Part shown: piece after piece, positions 7,071-15,127 of the stretch
Layout of the letters: each line of letters opens with the position of its first letter
How positions within the stretch are numbered: position 1 is the first letter of the stretch
From: an uncultured Lentisphaeria bacterium
GTDB lineage: Bacteria > Verrucomicrobiota > Lentisphaeria > Victivallales > Victivallaceae
Assembly (NCBI GenBank): GCA_937888615.1
Contig: CALABZ010000160.1
Coordinates: forward strand, 1 to 31,007
Reading direction: 5' to 3'
Length of the DNA stretch: 31,007 nt
Position numbers and translations under genes: made by a program
Notes under the pieces: generated by a model
Databases searched by the model: none
Told to the model about the DNA's origin: nothing
What the model saw: only the letters and a program-made list of their open reading frames with translations

Positions 7071-9260
7071 TTAGAAGTGTACTGTATGCCGCTCCATCGG
7101 GAGGGTTTCGGAATGGTAGACCGTTTTGCCGTCAAGCAGTACACTGTATCCCTTGGCCGCATCGTCGAAATAATCCTTGTTATCGGGACGATCCCAGCGG
7201 ATTTCGACGTCTTTTCCCCTGAACTTCACCCGCCAGCGGAGATATTCCATTTTCGGATTCAGCGCAGCCGGAAGCACCGAAAAGCCGTCCTTGTCCGGGG
7301 TGAAACCGATAATATGTTTTATCATCATGTCCAGGCCCCCCGATATCTCGGTGGCGAACAGGAAAACCCGGTCGGTCAGTTGATCCGGCCTCTGATAGCC
7401 GGAGGCGCAGGCACCCTCTTTGCGCATGAAAAGAGCGATGGTTTTCCACGTAATCCAGGCCGAGGATTGCTTGTCATAATTGACAATACCCATTTCCACC
7501 AGCCAATTGTTGCGTCCGCAGATATCGCCCGACCAGTGGGTTCTGCGCCCGGGGGTATCCATGGAAATCGTGGGAATGGCATATTTCGTGTTGAATTCGA
7601 GTGGATTTTTCAGGTGTACCAATACTTTTTGAGCTTGTTCCTTCGAGGAAATTTCCGCGAGCATCGGGGTGAAACTGCTGGCCGCTTTGCAATAAAGTTT
7701 GGCATGATCATCCTGAAAAATATCATAATAAAAGCCGCTTTTTTCGTCCCACATCAGCCGATTGATGTCCCCGGTCAGCTTTTTGGCCTTTTCCCGGAAA
7801 ACCGGCACGTTCGCATCGTCTCCGAGAATCTCAGCCATGTTTGCCAGAATTTGATATTCCCGCACCAGATAGCTGTTGAGGTCCACCGGCAAAATCGGAC
7901 GTTCAAAATTTTGCAGGTTCTTGTTGAAACCGCCCCAGGCGTAACGGATGGAATCATCCCAGCCGACCAGGTAACTGTTTTTCTGGATCACCATGTCGCC
8001 GTCCATATCTTTCAGGTAGCGTTCCTGATTGCGCTTGATCGCCGGATACAGTTGACGCAGGAAGTCCAGGTCTCCGGTGCGCAGGTACAGTTCCCAGCCG
8101 GCCATTGTCGTCAGCCCGAAATTAATCTGGCCCTTATTGCTGAAATGGAGGATCATGTGTTCCAGCATTTTCAACTGTTCAGGAGAGTTGAACCAACGTG
8201 CCCCGGTGACAATATGAGCCGTGTCTTCATCCCACCAGAACGGGAGCCAATCGGGATATTTCGACGGGCAGATGTAGTCCAGTGACCCGTCCTGCTTGGT
8301 GAACGTGTCCGCTTTGAACACGTAAAAACACCAGTAGTAGAACTGCATGAGACGCTTGTCGCTACATTCCAGTTGCGGTACGTCGTGTTCAAAGAAGTTT
8401 TCCCACTCCTGATGGCTTGCGGCGAAAAATTCCGCCGGTGCTTTCAGAGCGGCCGCAATCGCTTTGCGGGTGACTTCCGGGGTCTTGGATATGCTTGACA
8501 CGATGACGAGGTCCAACGTGTCGTTTTGTCCGGTGATCGGAACGCTCACGCTTGCCCGCGATTCCGTGTCGATCTTGATTTTGGAGGCATATCCGGCTGG
8601 ATACGGCTTGACCTTATGATCGGCGAATGAGATTTTCGCATCCGGAAGATTGATTCCGAACCATTGCGTATAGCCTTTATGCACATCCGTGTTGATGTCA
8701 AACCGGATCAGGCCGTCTTCGATACGACCGGCCGCCTGACCCATGCTTTTCAGGGTCAGTGTCAATTCGCCTTTTCTGCCTTTCAAACCGCTTATGTTCG
8801 TCCGGCAGACGACGGTGTCGTCATGCAGGGCCAGTTCTTCCCGGACCCTGATGTTTTGCCATTGAAAGATCTGTCCCGTACAGTCCGGCCGCCAGTAACG
8901 GCTGTTCGGGACCGGAGCAAAATCAATTTTCTTGCCGTTGAGCTGCATTTCCAGAACGGCGCTTTTTTCAATTGTCTGGCGGGTAAAGCTTTTCCGCAAG
9001 TCTGCCGGTTTGTACCAGGCGCCGAAGCCGGGTTCGTCCAGCAGACGGCAGTTCAGGTTGTTGTCCACGGAAAAATTGATATCGCCGCGTTTCAGGAAGG
9101 CGCAGATATCCTCGGCGGAACAATAAAATCCGAATCCGGTCAGGCATAACAACAGAAGAATGAATTTCCGGCACTTGCTTCCCGCGAAGACGTTGGCGCG
9201 GGAAGGGGAACCCCATGCTTTTTCTGCTTGCCTGTTCACTCTTGTCCCTTTTTTAATCAT
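7071..9260 (-). CDS. Secreted (alpha/alpha)6-barrel glycoside hydrolase, GH63/trehalase-like clan
   Basis: A 729-residue exported protein. A basic N-region of about 32 residues precedes a hydrophobic core (KFILLLLCLTGFGFYCSA), giving a signal peptide that ends near residue 49. Residues about 60-290 form an N-terminal beta-rich domain. About 295-700 is an alpha-helical toroid with clan GH-G style motifs: PFWWDEDTAHI, GWDDSIRY at 433-440 (probable general acid Asp435 or Asp436), ILPVDLNSYLVREYQ, and HWSGDICGRNNWLV. These fit the MGH1-like/GH63/GH37 group, which acts on alpha-glucosides or mannosyl-type substrates; the exact family is not certain. The start has AAGGAG seven bases upstream. It lies between the SGNH esterase and GH38, so the substrate is likely shared with the mannosidase. 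Confidence 0.8.
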   Translation of the reverse strand: MIKKGTRVNRQAEKAWGSPSRANVFAGSKCRKFILLLLCLTGFGFYCSAEDICAFLKRGDINFSVDNNLNCRLLDEPGFGAWYKPADLRKSFTRQTIEKSAVLEMQLNGKKIDFAPVPNSRYWRPDCTGQIFQWQNIRVREELALHDDTVVCRTNISGLKGRKGELTLTLKSMGQAAGRIEDGLIRFDINTDVHKGYTQWFGINLPDAKISFADHKVKPYPAGYASKIKIDTESRASVSVPITGQNDTLDLVIVSSISKTPEVTRKAIAAALKAPAEFFAASHQEWENFFEHDVPQLECSDKRLMQFYYWCFYVFKADTFTKQDGSLDYICPSKYPDWLPFWWDEDTAHIVTGARWFNSPEQLKMLEHMILHFSNKGQINFGLTTMAGWELYLRTGDLDFLRQLYPAIKRNQERYLKDMDGDMVIQKNSYLVGWDDSIRYAWGGFNKNLQNFERPILPVDLNSYLVREYQILANMAEILGDDANVPVFREKAKKLTGDINRLMWDEKSGFYYDIFQDDHAKLYCKAASSFTPMLAEISSKEQAQKVLVHLKNPLEFNTKYAIPTISMDTPGRRTHWSGDICGRNNWLVEMGIVNYDKQSSAWITWKTIALFMRKEGACASGYQRPDQLTDRVFLFATEISGGLDMMIKHIIGFTPDKDGFSVLPAALNPKMEYLRWRVKFRGKDVEIRWDRPDNKDYFDDAAKGYSVLLDGKTVYHSETLPMERHTVHF

Positions 9261-9365
9261 TTCAAATCTCCTTTATGATAAAATTATTGCAGATTTTTCT
9301 TTTTTTACTTTTCCCATCATTTCAACGATCCTTAATATCGGCACAAATGATAGTTCGCAGTTATT

Positions 9366-10220
9366 TTAATTATCGGTAGCCGAGGCGGCTTTCAGGGCCG
9401 CATCACGGACGTAGTCTTCAACGGATTTTCCGGCCTTTTTGGCCGCAGGTTCGACAATCTGCCATTGCGGGACGGAGAAATGGAAGTTGACTCGCGTCGA
9501 ATTTGGGTAAGTGCTCCAGATTTTCTGGAGTTCCGCGATCTGATCTCCGGGAAGCCCGAATGCTTTCAGGATGCCGCGGGCCATCATCTGATCTCCCTCG
9601 CGGGCCATATGAACGCCGTCAACCGTCAATTTCTTTTGCCGATGATTCAATTTCACGCTTGGGTCGGCAACAATTTTCTGCATATCGGCATTGAGGTCGG
9701 CGATCGGCAGTTTACGTTCCGCCGCCAATTTCCGCAGAAAATCATTATACGCCGCCAACTGTTTATTCATTTCATCCTCCGGTTTCTCCGAAATCATGGT
9801 GGCGGTCAGGAGCATAACCTTGATACCCTTGTTCTGCGCCATATCGACCATGGCCGTCATATTCTTTTTATAGTCTTCAAGCTTCACACCCTTTTCCCCG
9901 TGCCAGACGTCATTCACGCCGCAGCTGATCAGCACCCATGCGGGAGCCTGACGTAGAACATCATTTTCAAAACGTTTGATCATATGCCTTGACGTGTTTC
10001 CGCTGACTCCGCAGGGGACAAGAATGATCTTGACGCCATTCCGTGCCAGACCTTCCTGGACCAGATGCAGATAGCCGTTTGGTTGATTCACCCATCCGGC
10101 CCAAGTGATGGAATCGCCCATAAAGGCCACCTTGTCACCCGATTTGACCAGCACTTCTCCGCAAAGCGGCAAGGTTATAGCTGCCGCCAGCAGGGCAATA
10201 AGCATTTTTCTGTAGTTCAC
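9366..10220 (-). CDS. Secreted SGNH/GDSL hydrolase (probable carbohydrate acetylesterase)
   Basis: A 284-residue exported esterase. The signal peptide MNYRKMLIALLAAAITLPLC ends near residue 21. SGNH blocks are all visible: GDSI with nucleophile Ser37, the glycine of GVSGNTSR near 71-78, GVND with Asn103, and the catalytic pair Asp201/His204 in VDGVHM. Such proteins in glycan clusters commonly remove O-acetyl groups from sugars (rhamnogalacturonan or xylan acetylesterase type). Residues after about 220 form a short extra C-terminal segment (YPNSTRVNFHFSVPQWQI and a helical end) that I do not recognise. It is 105 bases upstream of the glycosidase gene and 30 bases downstream of the 830-residue secreted protein, so all three are probably one transcript. 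Confidence 0.88.
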   Translation of the reverse strand: MNYRKMLIALLAAAITLPLCGEVLVKSGDKVAFMGDSITWAGWVNQPNGYLHLVQEGLARNGVKIILVPCGVSGNTSRHMIKRFENDVLRQAPAWVLISCGVNDVWHGEKGVKLEDYKKNMTAMVDMAQNKGIKVMLLTATMISEKPEDEMNKQLAAYNDFLRKLAAERKLPIADLNADMQKIVADPSVKLNHRQKKLTVDGVHMAREGDQMMARGILKAFGLPGDQIAELQKIWSTYPNSTRVNFHFSVPQWQIVEPAAKKAGKSVEDYVRDAALKAASATDN

Positions 10221-10250
10221 TGCTTTCTCTCCTGAATATTTAAAGAATTC

Positions 10251-12743
10251 TTATAATTTTGTGATATCTTCCAGTTCGAAGAACGGCGTTAACTGGATGA
10301 AATTCAATATCAGTTCCTCGCCGTTGCCGGCCTCGGCATTGTCGAAACAGATTGTCGCCTGCGGTGATTGGGCGCGAAAAACAATCTTCCGGACATTCAG
10401 CCGGGGAGTCTTGTTCCTTTTTTCCGGACGGTCGTCAAGGAGGCACAACTCCTTTTCAGGGAGAATATCCACGCCGGATATCTTGACGTTGATCCCATAT
10501 TTCCGAATGGCGACGCGTTCTTTTCGTATTTCGTCGAGATCGGCCGTGATGAAGTTCAACGCATAAAGTTTGCCGGGAACCAGACCGGAGACGGTTTGCT
10601 TCAAAAACGCGGTCTGATTGTTTTTCTTTGTGAACAATGCATACGTATCGCTTGAATTGCCCCATCTTTTCTGGATTTTCGTATACAGCCCCTGCTGTTT
10701 TTCGGCCGTTACGCTTCCTGATTTATACCAGTTGCTGAACCCTTGAACGAAGTCGCCGTTTTTCAGCAGTCCGGGATTATAGGCAAACCCGAAACGGTCC
10801 GACAGCATGTCTTTCTTGCCGTCAATGGCGTAATGACGCAGCAGCGCATAGGCCCAACGGGAGATTTCCTCGTCCGCGTAGTTGAACTCATAACAGCCCA
10901 AGCCCCGCAGGTTTTTAAATTCCGGGTGGTTGGCCAGCATATTCATTTCCATATCCAGGGCATACTTGAAATCAACATTCGGCCGGGAGTTCAGCGAATA
11001 AAATCCGCCGCGGCTGAATACGCCAAGTACCATGCTGGTCGCCGTTTCCGCTTCCGGGCAGAAGCGCTTGTATTTTGCCATGGTGCCGCACAGCATGTCA
11101 TTCAGGTAATTCTGCTGTTCCGCCCTGGTATCGTGGACAATGCAATAAGATTCGCACAGCAGGCGTCCGCGCCCTTTCGTCACATTAATCGCCGTGGTCA
11201 TGAAGTCGGTATGCAGAATGGTGGTCGGTTTCCCTACAATCCAGGTGTAAATCAACTTGTCGTTCGGGTTCTTTAATTGACGGAGGAACCGGGCGTAATC
11301 GCCCAGCGCCTGCGGTGAAGTGAAAAAACACTCATCCATGGCGACGCCGTTGACTTCCGATACATAACGGGAATATATTTTCTCCCAGTATCCCAACATG
11401 CTCTCGGTCGTACAGGGCGCCTTGAATATGCCGTAGTTGGAAACCATGATACCGCCATATTTCTTGTACAGCGGGGGAACGGCGGCTCCCAGCGCCTGAT
11501 TGGCCACGTTGGTGTTCTTCAAGGCATATTTTTCCGCAAATTCATTTCCACGGAAAAACGTCGGATACGATAATATTTCCGGCACCGACGTCACCGTCAG
11601 AGTTCCGGCATTTTCGGATTCCAGGCCGATCATATGAAGGCCGCCCTTCACCTGGCGGAACATTTCCGGCATTTCAGGGAGGGGTTCACCATCCAGTTTA
11701 ATTTTGCTGCCCGGAGTGGATTCCAAACGGATCCAGCCGTCATACGGCGCATAGAATGCGTGCTCGGTACCGGTGACGTCGGAGATGGAGAGCAGTTCCG
11801 TCACCAGATTATTGCGTCTTTTCCATTGGTCGGTTTTGATTTCAGGAGACGTGATCAGCGTTATTTCGAAGTTTTCTTCCGCCACCGTCTGATTGGAACC
11901 GCTCTCAACCAGGGTCGTACGCAGTTTATGGTCTCCGGTCGGCACATCGTGAAGATCAAGGGTGAAAATGCTGTTCGCCGGGACGTCGCATTGTTTTTCA
12001 GGCATGGAGTCCACCTGATAGCGGCACTGATAAGTTTTTCCCGGCGGCGGATTCTTTCCGGCGGCGAACGATAAATAGGGGTTATCGACCGGAATGTAGT
12101 TCAAGCGCGGCTGCCACGGAATGATCAACCGGGTCGGAGTGGCGATCGGGTTTTTCGAGAGTGCTCTGGCCTTGTCGGTCAATGGCTCAAGCTTCAAGTC
12201 CGTTATCCGCAATTCGCCCTGGGCATCCGCAACATGGACCGCTATCCCGTAGGAGGGATGAAGCGAGGGCATGATGGTAATTACCTGTTCCAGCTTTACC
12301 CAGCGATAGGTATTTTCTGGGACGCTTGAAATCCCAACCTGTTGTTTCCAGCCGGAATTATGGACGACGAACATGAACGCCCGGGGCTTGAATCTGCTGG
12401 TTTTGAACATGCCGCTGAGCTTATATTTTTCCCCGGGAACCAGTTCCAGGCCGCCCTGACGGATATTCGCGGTGCGCGTCAGGATTATAGCGCCTTTGCC
12501 GTTCGGGCCGCCGCTGCGGTCGTATCTGGTGTTGTTCGACATCTCCGTATACCAGAAAGGCGGAAAGTCTGCCTGTTCGGAATCCAGTGAGCCGTTCATG
12601 ATCAGATTGTCGTCGGCGCCGTAACAAAGAGCGCCCGCCGACAGAAGCCATATGACGACCAGCGCCAAATAATTTCTCCGCTTGGACAAATTACGGTTTG
12701 TGAAAGAATCTGATATCTTCGGGAATTTTTTATATTCCGGCAT
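10251..12743 (-). CDS. Large exported protein of unknown function with terminal carbohydrate-binding-like domains
   Basis: An 830-residue protein with a membrane-targeting segment near residues 26-43 (NYLALVVIWLLSAGALCYGA). Residues about 47-185 look like a CBM4/9-type jelly roll (LIMNGSLDSEQADFPPFWY, typical of the 'N(G/P)xFE..' opening). A similar opening (LLKNGDFVQGFSNWY) recurs near 650 and starts a second beta-sandwich that runs to the end. Between them, residues about 385-640 may form a TIM-barrel-like domain, with acidic positions in EVNGVAMDECFF and CYEFNYADEEI at places where a glycosidase would carry catalytic acids. No known GH family is recognised. The start is 11 bases from an AGGAG. 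It sits directly after the pseudopilin gene and before the SGNH esterase. Confidence 0.8.
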   Translation of the reverse strand: MPEYKKFPKISDSFTNRNLSKRRNYLALVVIWLLSAGALCYGADDNLIMNGSLDSEQADFPPFWYTEMSNNTRYDRSGGPNGKGAIILTRTANIRQGGLELVPGEKYKLSGMFKTSRFKPRAFMFVVHNSGWKQQVGISSVPENTYRWVKLEQVITIMPSLHPSYGIAVHVADAQGELRITDLKLEPLTDKARALSKNPIATPTRLIIPWQPRLNYIPVDNPYLSFAAGKNPPPGKTYQCRYQVDSMPEKQCDVPANSIFTLDLHDVPTGDHKLRTTLVESGSNQTVAEENFEITLITSPEIKTDQWKRRNNLVTELLSISDVTGTEHAFYAPYDGWIRLESTPGSKIKLDGEPLPEMPEMFRQVKGGLHMIGLESENAGTLTVTSVPEILSYPTFFRGNEFAEKYALKNTNVANQALGAAVPPLYKKYGGIMVSNYGIFKAPCTTESMLGYWEKIYSRYVSEVNGVAMDECFFTSPQALGDYARFLRQLKNPNDKLIYTWIVGKPTTILHTDFMTTAINVTKGRGRLLCESYCIVHDTRAEQQNYLNDMLCGTMAKYKRFCPEAETATSMVLGVFSRGGFYSLNSRPNVDFKYALDMEMNMLANHPEFKNLRGLGCYEFNYADEEISRWAYALLRHYAIDGKKDMLSDRFGFAYNPGLLKNGDFVQGFSNWYKSGSVTAEKQQGLYTKIQKRWGNSSDTYALFTKKNNQTAFLKQTVSGLVPGKLYALNFITADLDEIRKERVAIRKYGINVKISGVDILPEKELCLLDDRPEKRNKTPRLNVRKIVFRAQSPQATICFDNAEAGNGEELILNFIQLTPFFELEDITKL

Positions 12744-12804
12744 GCTTTCAAAATCTCCTGTTATTGGTTTCCCGTGGATTCAAATCGGCTTCAGTACCGG
12801 TATT

Positions 12805-13530
12805 TCAGTACTGATAACCGTTTAAATTTGTGTCAACAGTGTATTTGACGTTGCAGGGCCCTTCGTAAAGCTCCTGACGGGTCTGCGATCCCACATGCCC
12901 GTCCGCAAATGCAAGGTTGGCGCGTCCGCCGTGAATCAGATGCATACCGATCGAATAGCCGGAATAAGGCTTGCTGAAGTCAACCATCCAGAATGCCTGG
13001 CCGACACGGGCCGGATTGGTGCTTTGCAGCGGACAGACCGAATCGCTGTGGACAATCAGCCCGGAAGAATTTTTCAACTGATTCAATGTCAATATTGCGC
13101 TTTCATTGACACCGAATTTATAAAATGAGCCGAAATTTTTCTTGAGCAAATTGACCCGCGCGGTATCGGATCCTTTATTGGTATCGTAACTGACCTCGTA
13201 AATGCCATAGAGTCCCCAATACGCGCTGAATGGTTTTTCGGGCCGGTTGTTGGCCGGACAAGCCAGTATACTGGTGGGGACATATTTCCCGACCGTGAGC
13301 ACCTGGGCCCACATGGTATAGTTATGCGGACTCCACTGGATGAAGATCATTTCATTGTTGTCATCCGCATAGGACAACTGCCCCATCATCAATTGCTTGA
13401 GGTTTCCGGAGCAGGTCGTCGCTTTTGCTTTGTCGCGCGCTTTGTTCAAGGCTGGCAGCAACATTGCCGCAAGAATTGCAATGATCGCAATGACTACCAA
13501 TAGTTCTATGAGTGTGAAATTCTTTTTCAT
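12805..13530 (-). CDS. Type IV pilin-like / type II secretion pseudopilin
   Basis: A 241-residue protein with a classical prepilin N-terminus: MKKNFTLIELLVV followed by AIIAILAAMLLPALNKARDK. This holds the processing site before Phe5, the conserved Glu at mature position +5 and a long hydrophobic helix. The last 40 residues contain FADGHVGS, the motif typical of the very numerous Lentisphaerota/Planctomycetes pseudopilins. The position before Phe is Asn rather than the usual Gly. The ATG at 13530 has AAGGAG eight bases upstream. A second in-frame start, GTG at 13632, also has a good AGGAG and would add a 34-residue leader. It lies between the regulator gene and the secreted proteins, suggesting a surface or secretion role in glycan use; this is inferred from position. 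Confidence 0.88.
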   Translation of the reverse strand: MKKNFTLIELLVVIAIIAILAAMLLPALNKARDKAKATTCSGNLKQLMMGQLSYADDNNEMIFIQWSPHNYTMWAQVLTVGKYVPTSILACPANNRPEKPFSAYWGLYGIYEVSYDTNKGSDTARVNLLKKNFGSFYKFGVNESAILTLNQLKNSSGLIVHSDSVCPLQSTNPARVGQAFWMVDFSKPYSGYSIGMHLIHGGRANLAFADGHVGSQTRQELYEGPCNVKYTVDTNLNGYQY

Positions 13531-13729
13531 ACGTACAACTCCTTTTGGCGAAAGTTTGGTGTTTAAAAGTCGTTTTTCACTGAAAAAACCATCTTTTCCA
13601 GTCCTGTTGATTGCATGGTTTACTTTTTCCACGATAGAGTCTCCTGTGTCAAATTTCTTATGAAAGCAATGAGCTGTTTAAACTCTTGATTTATTGTTGT
13701 TGTGCCGATCACCATTTTTCCGCTTGGTG

Positions 13730-14773
13730 TTAAACCTCGACAAGTTGTTTGTTTTCAAGCTCTTTCAGTTCCGACATGTCCAGCTTCACCAGATGCTGAA
13801 TCGTTTCCCCCGCGGTCGGGGCGATTGTCTCTTTAAAGGTCTTCCATACTTCCCGGGCCAGCCGCTCATAGGACATAGGCAGGTAGGTGATGCCGTCCTG
13901 CTGCGTTTCGTATTCCGTTTTATAAGCAAAAATCTGTACATCAGGCTGTTTGGGGAGCAACGCATTGCGTACCAGCTCCGGGTTGCCGTGCCAGCAAATG
14001 ACCGCTTCCGGCGGTTCCGGCAGAGCCGCCAGCGCTGCACCGTGCGCCGCAATGACATCCCGCCGTTTGTTGAAAACATCATAACAGGTCAATTTCAAAT
14101 ATTCCGGCCTGAAAATGCCGTATTTCTCAAGCAGATTCGTCCATTCGCCGCGTATGTACTCGCCGTAAGTGGGCAGATGGATGGGATTATCGAGCGCAAT
14201 GCGGCGATAGCCGTGATTGTACAACCATGTTACAACATTGTGGATCGCTCCGAACGCATCAAAATCAACCCAGTTCGCCCCGTATTCATCCGGGACGCGG
14301 TTCGCCGCCAGAAACGGGATGCCGGCCAGTTTCAAGCCGGAGGCTAATTGCCGGTCAAAGGTGCTGTAAGCGAAAATACAGCCGTCAACCCAGAACGATT
14401 TCCAGAAATTGATGTCACTGAATTGTCTGGCGTCGGGAACATTGCTGAAAAAAGGCGTAAAACCGTCGGCCAGGATGATTTCCTTCAGCCGTTTCAGCAG
14501 CAGGTCTGTTTTCAGGTCGACTTCTTCAATGTTGCAGAAAATTCCGGCGATACCGGTTTTGGGACGGATGTTTTCCCCGCGGTTTACCATATATCCGCGA
14601 GTGCTGTCGGGTACGATCAAGCCGCGGGTGGACAGCGATCTCAGCGCCCGGTGCATTGTCCGGCTGGATACTTCAAACTCGGCGGATAATGCGCGCAGGG
14701 TAGGGAGCCGGTCGGCATAGACCCGGGTTTTGATGTTATCTTCAATCAGTTGTGTCAGCTCTTTATATTTCAT
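13730..14773 (-). CDS. GntR-type winged-helix / LacI-type sensor fusion transcriptional regulator
   Basis: A 347-residue regulator. Residues 1-65 are a GntR-like winged helix: RLPTLRALSAEFEVSSRTMH gives the helix-turn-helix, and GLIVPDSTRGYMV the wing. From about residue 73 the protein is a periplasmic-binding-protein-like sugar sensor as in LacI/AraR (GIAGIFCNIEE, VDGCIFAYS, GIPFLAANRVPDE, GYRRIALDN, PPEAVICWHGNPE). Members normally repress sugar genes until a sugar binds. It heads the minus-strand glycosidase operon and is divergent from the GH3 gene. The intervening DNA carries two mirrored copies of one promoter-plus-repeat element, which makes control of both directions, including its own gene, likely. 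The ribosome binding site is weak (CGGGAAAA). Confidence 0.88.
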   Translation of the reverse strand: MKYKELTQLIEDNIKTRVYADRLPTLRALSAEFEVSSRTMHRALRSLSTRGLIVPDSTRGYMVNRGENIRPKTGIAGIFCNIEEVDLKTDLLLKRLKEIILADGFTPFFSNVPDARQFSDINFWKSFWVDGCIFAYSTFDRQLASGLKLAGIPFLAANRVPDEYGANWVDFDAFGAIHNVVTWLYNHGYRRIALDNPIHLPTYGEYIRGEWTNLLEKYGIFRPEYLKLTCYDVFNKRRDVIAAHGAALAALPEPPEAVICWHGNPELVRNALLPKQPDVQIFAYKTEYETQQDGITYLPMSYERLAREVWKTFKETIAPTAGETIQHLVKLDMSELKELENKQLVEV

Positions 14774-14788
14774 CGGTCGATTTTCCCG

Positions 14789-14848
14789 AAAAGTAAATCA
14801 ATGGTAAATCAATACTGTAATTATAACTGTTTCCCTCGTATTTGTCAA
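14789..14848 (-). promoter_or_regulatory. Consensus promoter and tandem operator for the regulator/glycosidase operon
   Basis: On the minus strand TTGACA (14848-14843) and TATAAT (14825-14820) are separated by exactly 17 bases, a perfect vegetative promoter. Immediately downstream, across the expected start of transcription, is a direct repeat read on the plus strand as GTAAATCAAT-G-GTAAATCAAT (14792-14812), an 11-base period or about one helical turn. A repressor bound there would block initiation. The 39-base block 14789-14827 matches the reverse complement of 15036-15074 at 33 positions. Confidence 0.75.
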
Positions 14849-15014
14849 TAGCGAGAAAGATTTTTTTCAGGAAATATTTCAAAATAATCGACCGGATTTT
14901 CAACGGTGAATACTGGTTTGAATTTTGTATCTGATTTATGATGAATGGATTTGATGCGTATTGGGACCGCGCGGGATAATGCCGTATTTTCTTCGCAAAA
15001 ATCTCATACAGGGC

Positions 15015-15074
15015 TTGACAAACGATGAAAAATCCATTATAATTATAACATTGGTTTACTATTGATTTACTTTT
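15015..15074 (+). promoter_or_regulatory. Consensus promoter and tandem operator for the GH3 gene
   Basis: TTGACA at 15015-15020 and TATAAT at 15038-15043 are spaced by 17 bases. On the minus strand the following repeat reads GTAAATCAAT-A-GTAAACCAAT and occupies 15051-15071 on the plus strand, just after the -10. It is the mirror copy of the element driving the divergent operon; the six mismatches between the copies are all transitions. The -10 is embedded in the palindrome TTATAATTATAA (15037-15048). It is most likely bound by the adjacent GntR/LacI-type regulator. Confidence 0.75.
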
Positions 15075-15127
15075 GAATTGATATCGATCGGCATGAACCG
15101 GAATAATCATTGAGGATTCTACTATTT

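Noticed and set aside
6969..8285. A 438-codon plus-strand open frame
   Set aside because: Antisense to the start of the GH38 gene and the end of the secreted glycosidase; no recognisable domain.
12790..12811. Repeated TTCAGTAC with internal TACCGGTA near the pseudopilin stop
   Set aside because: Two short copies overlapping the end of the gene; too short to support an operator or terminator call.
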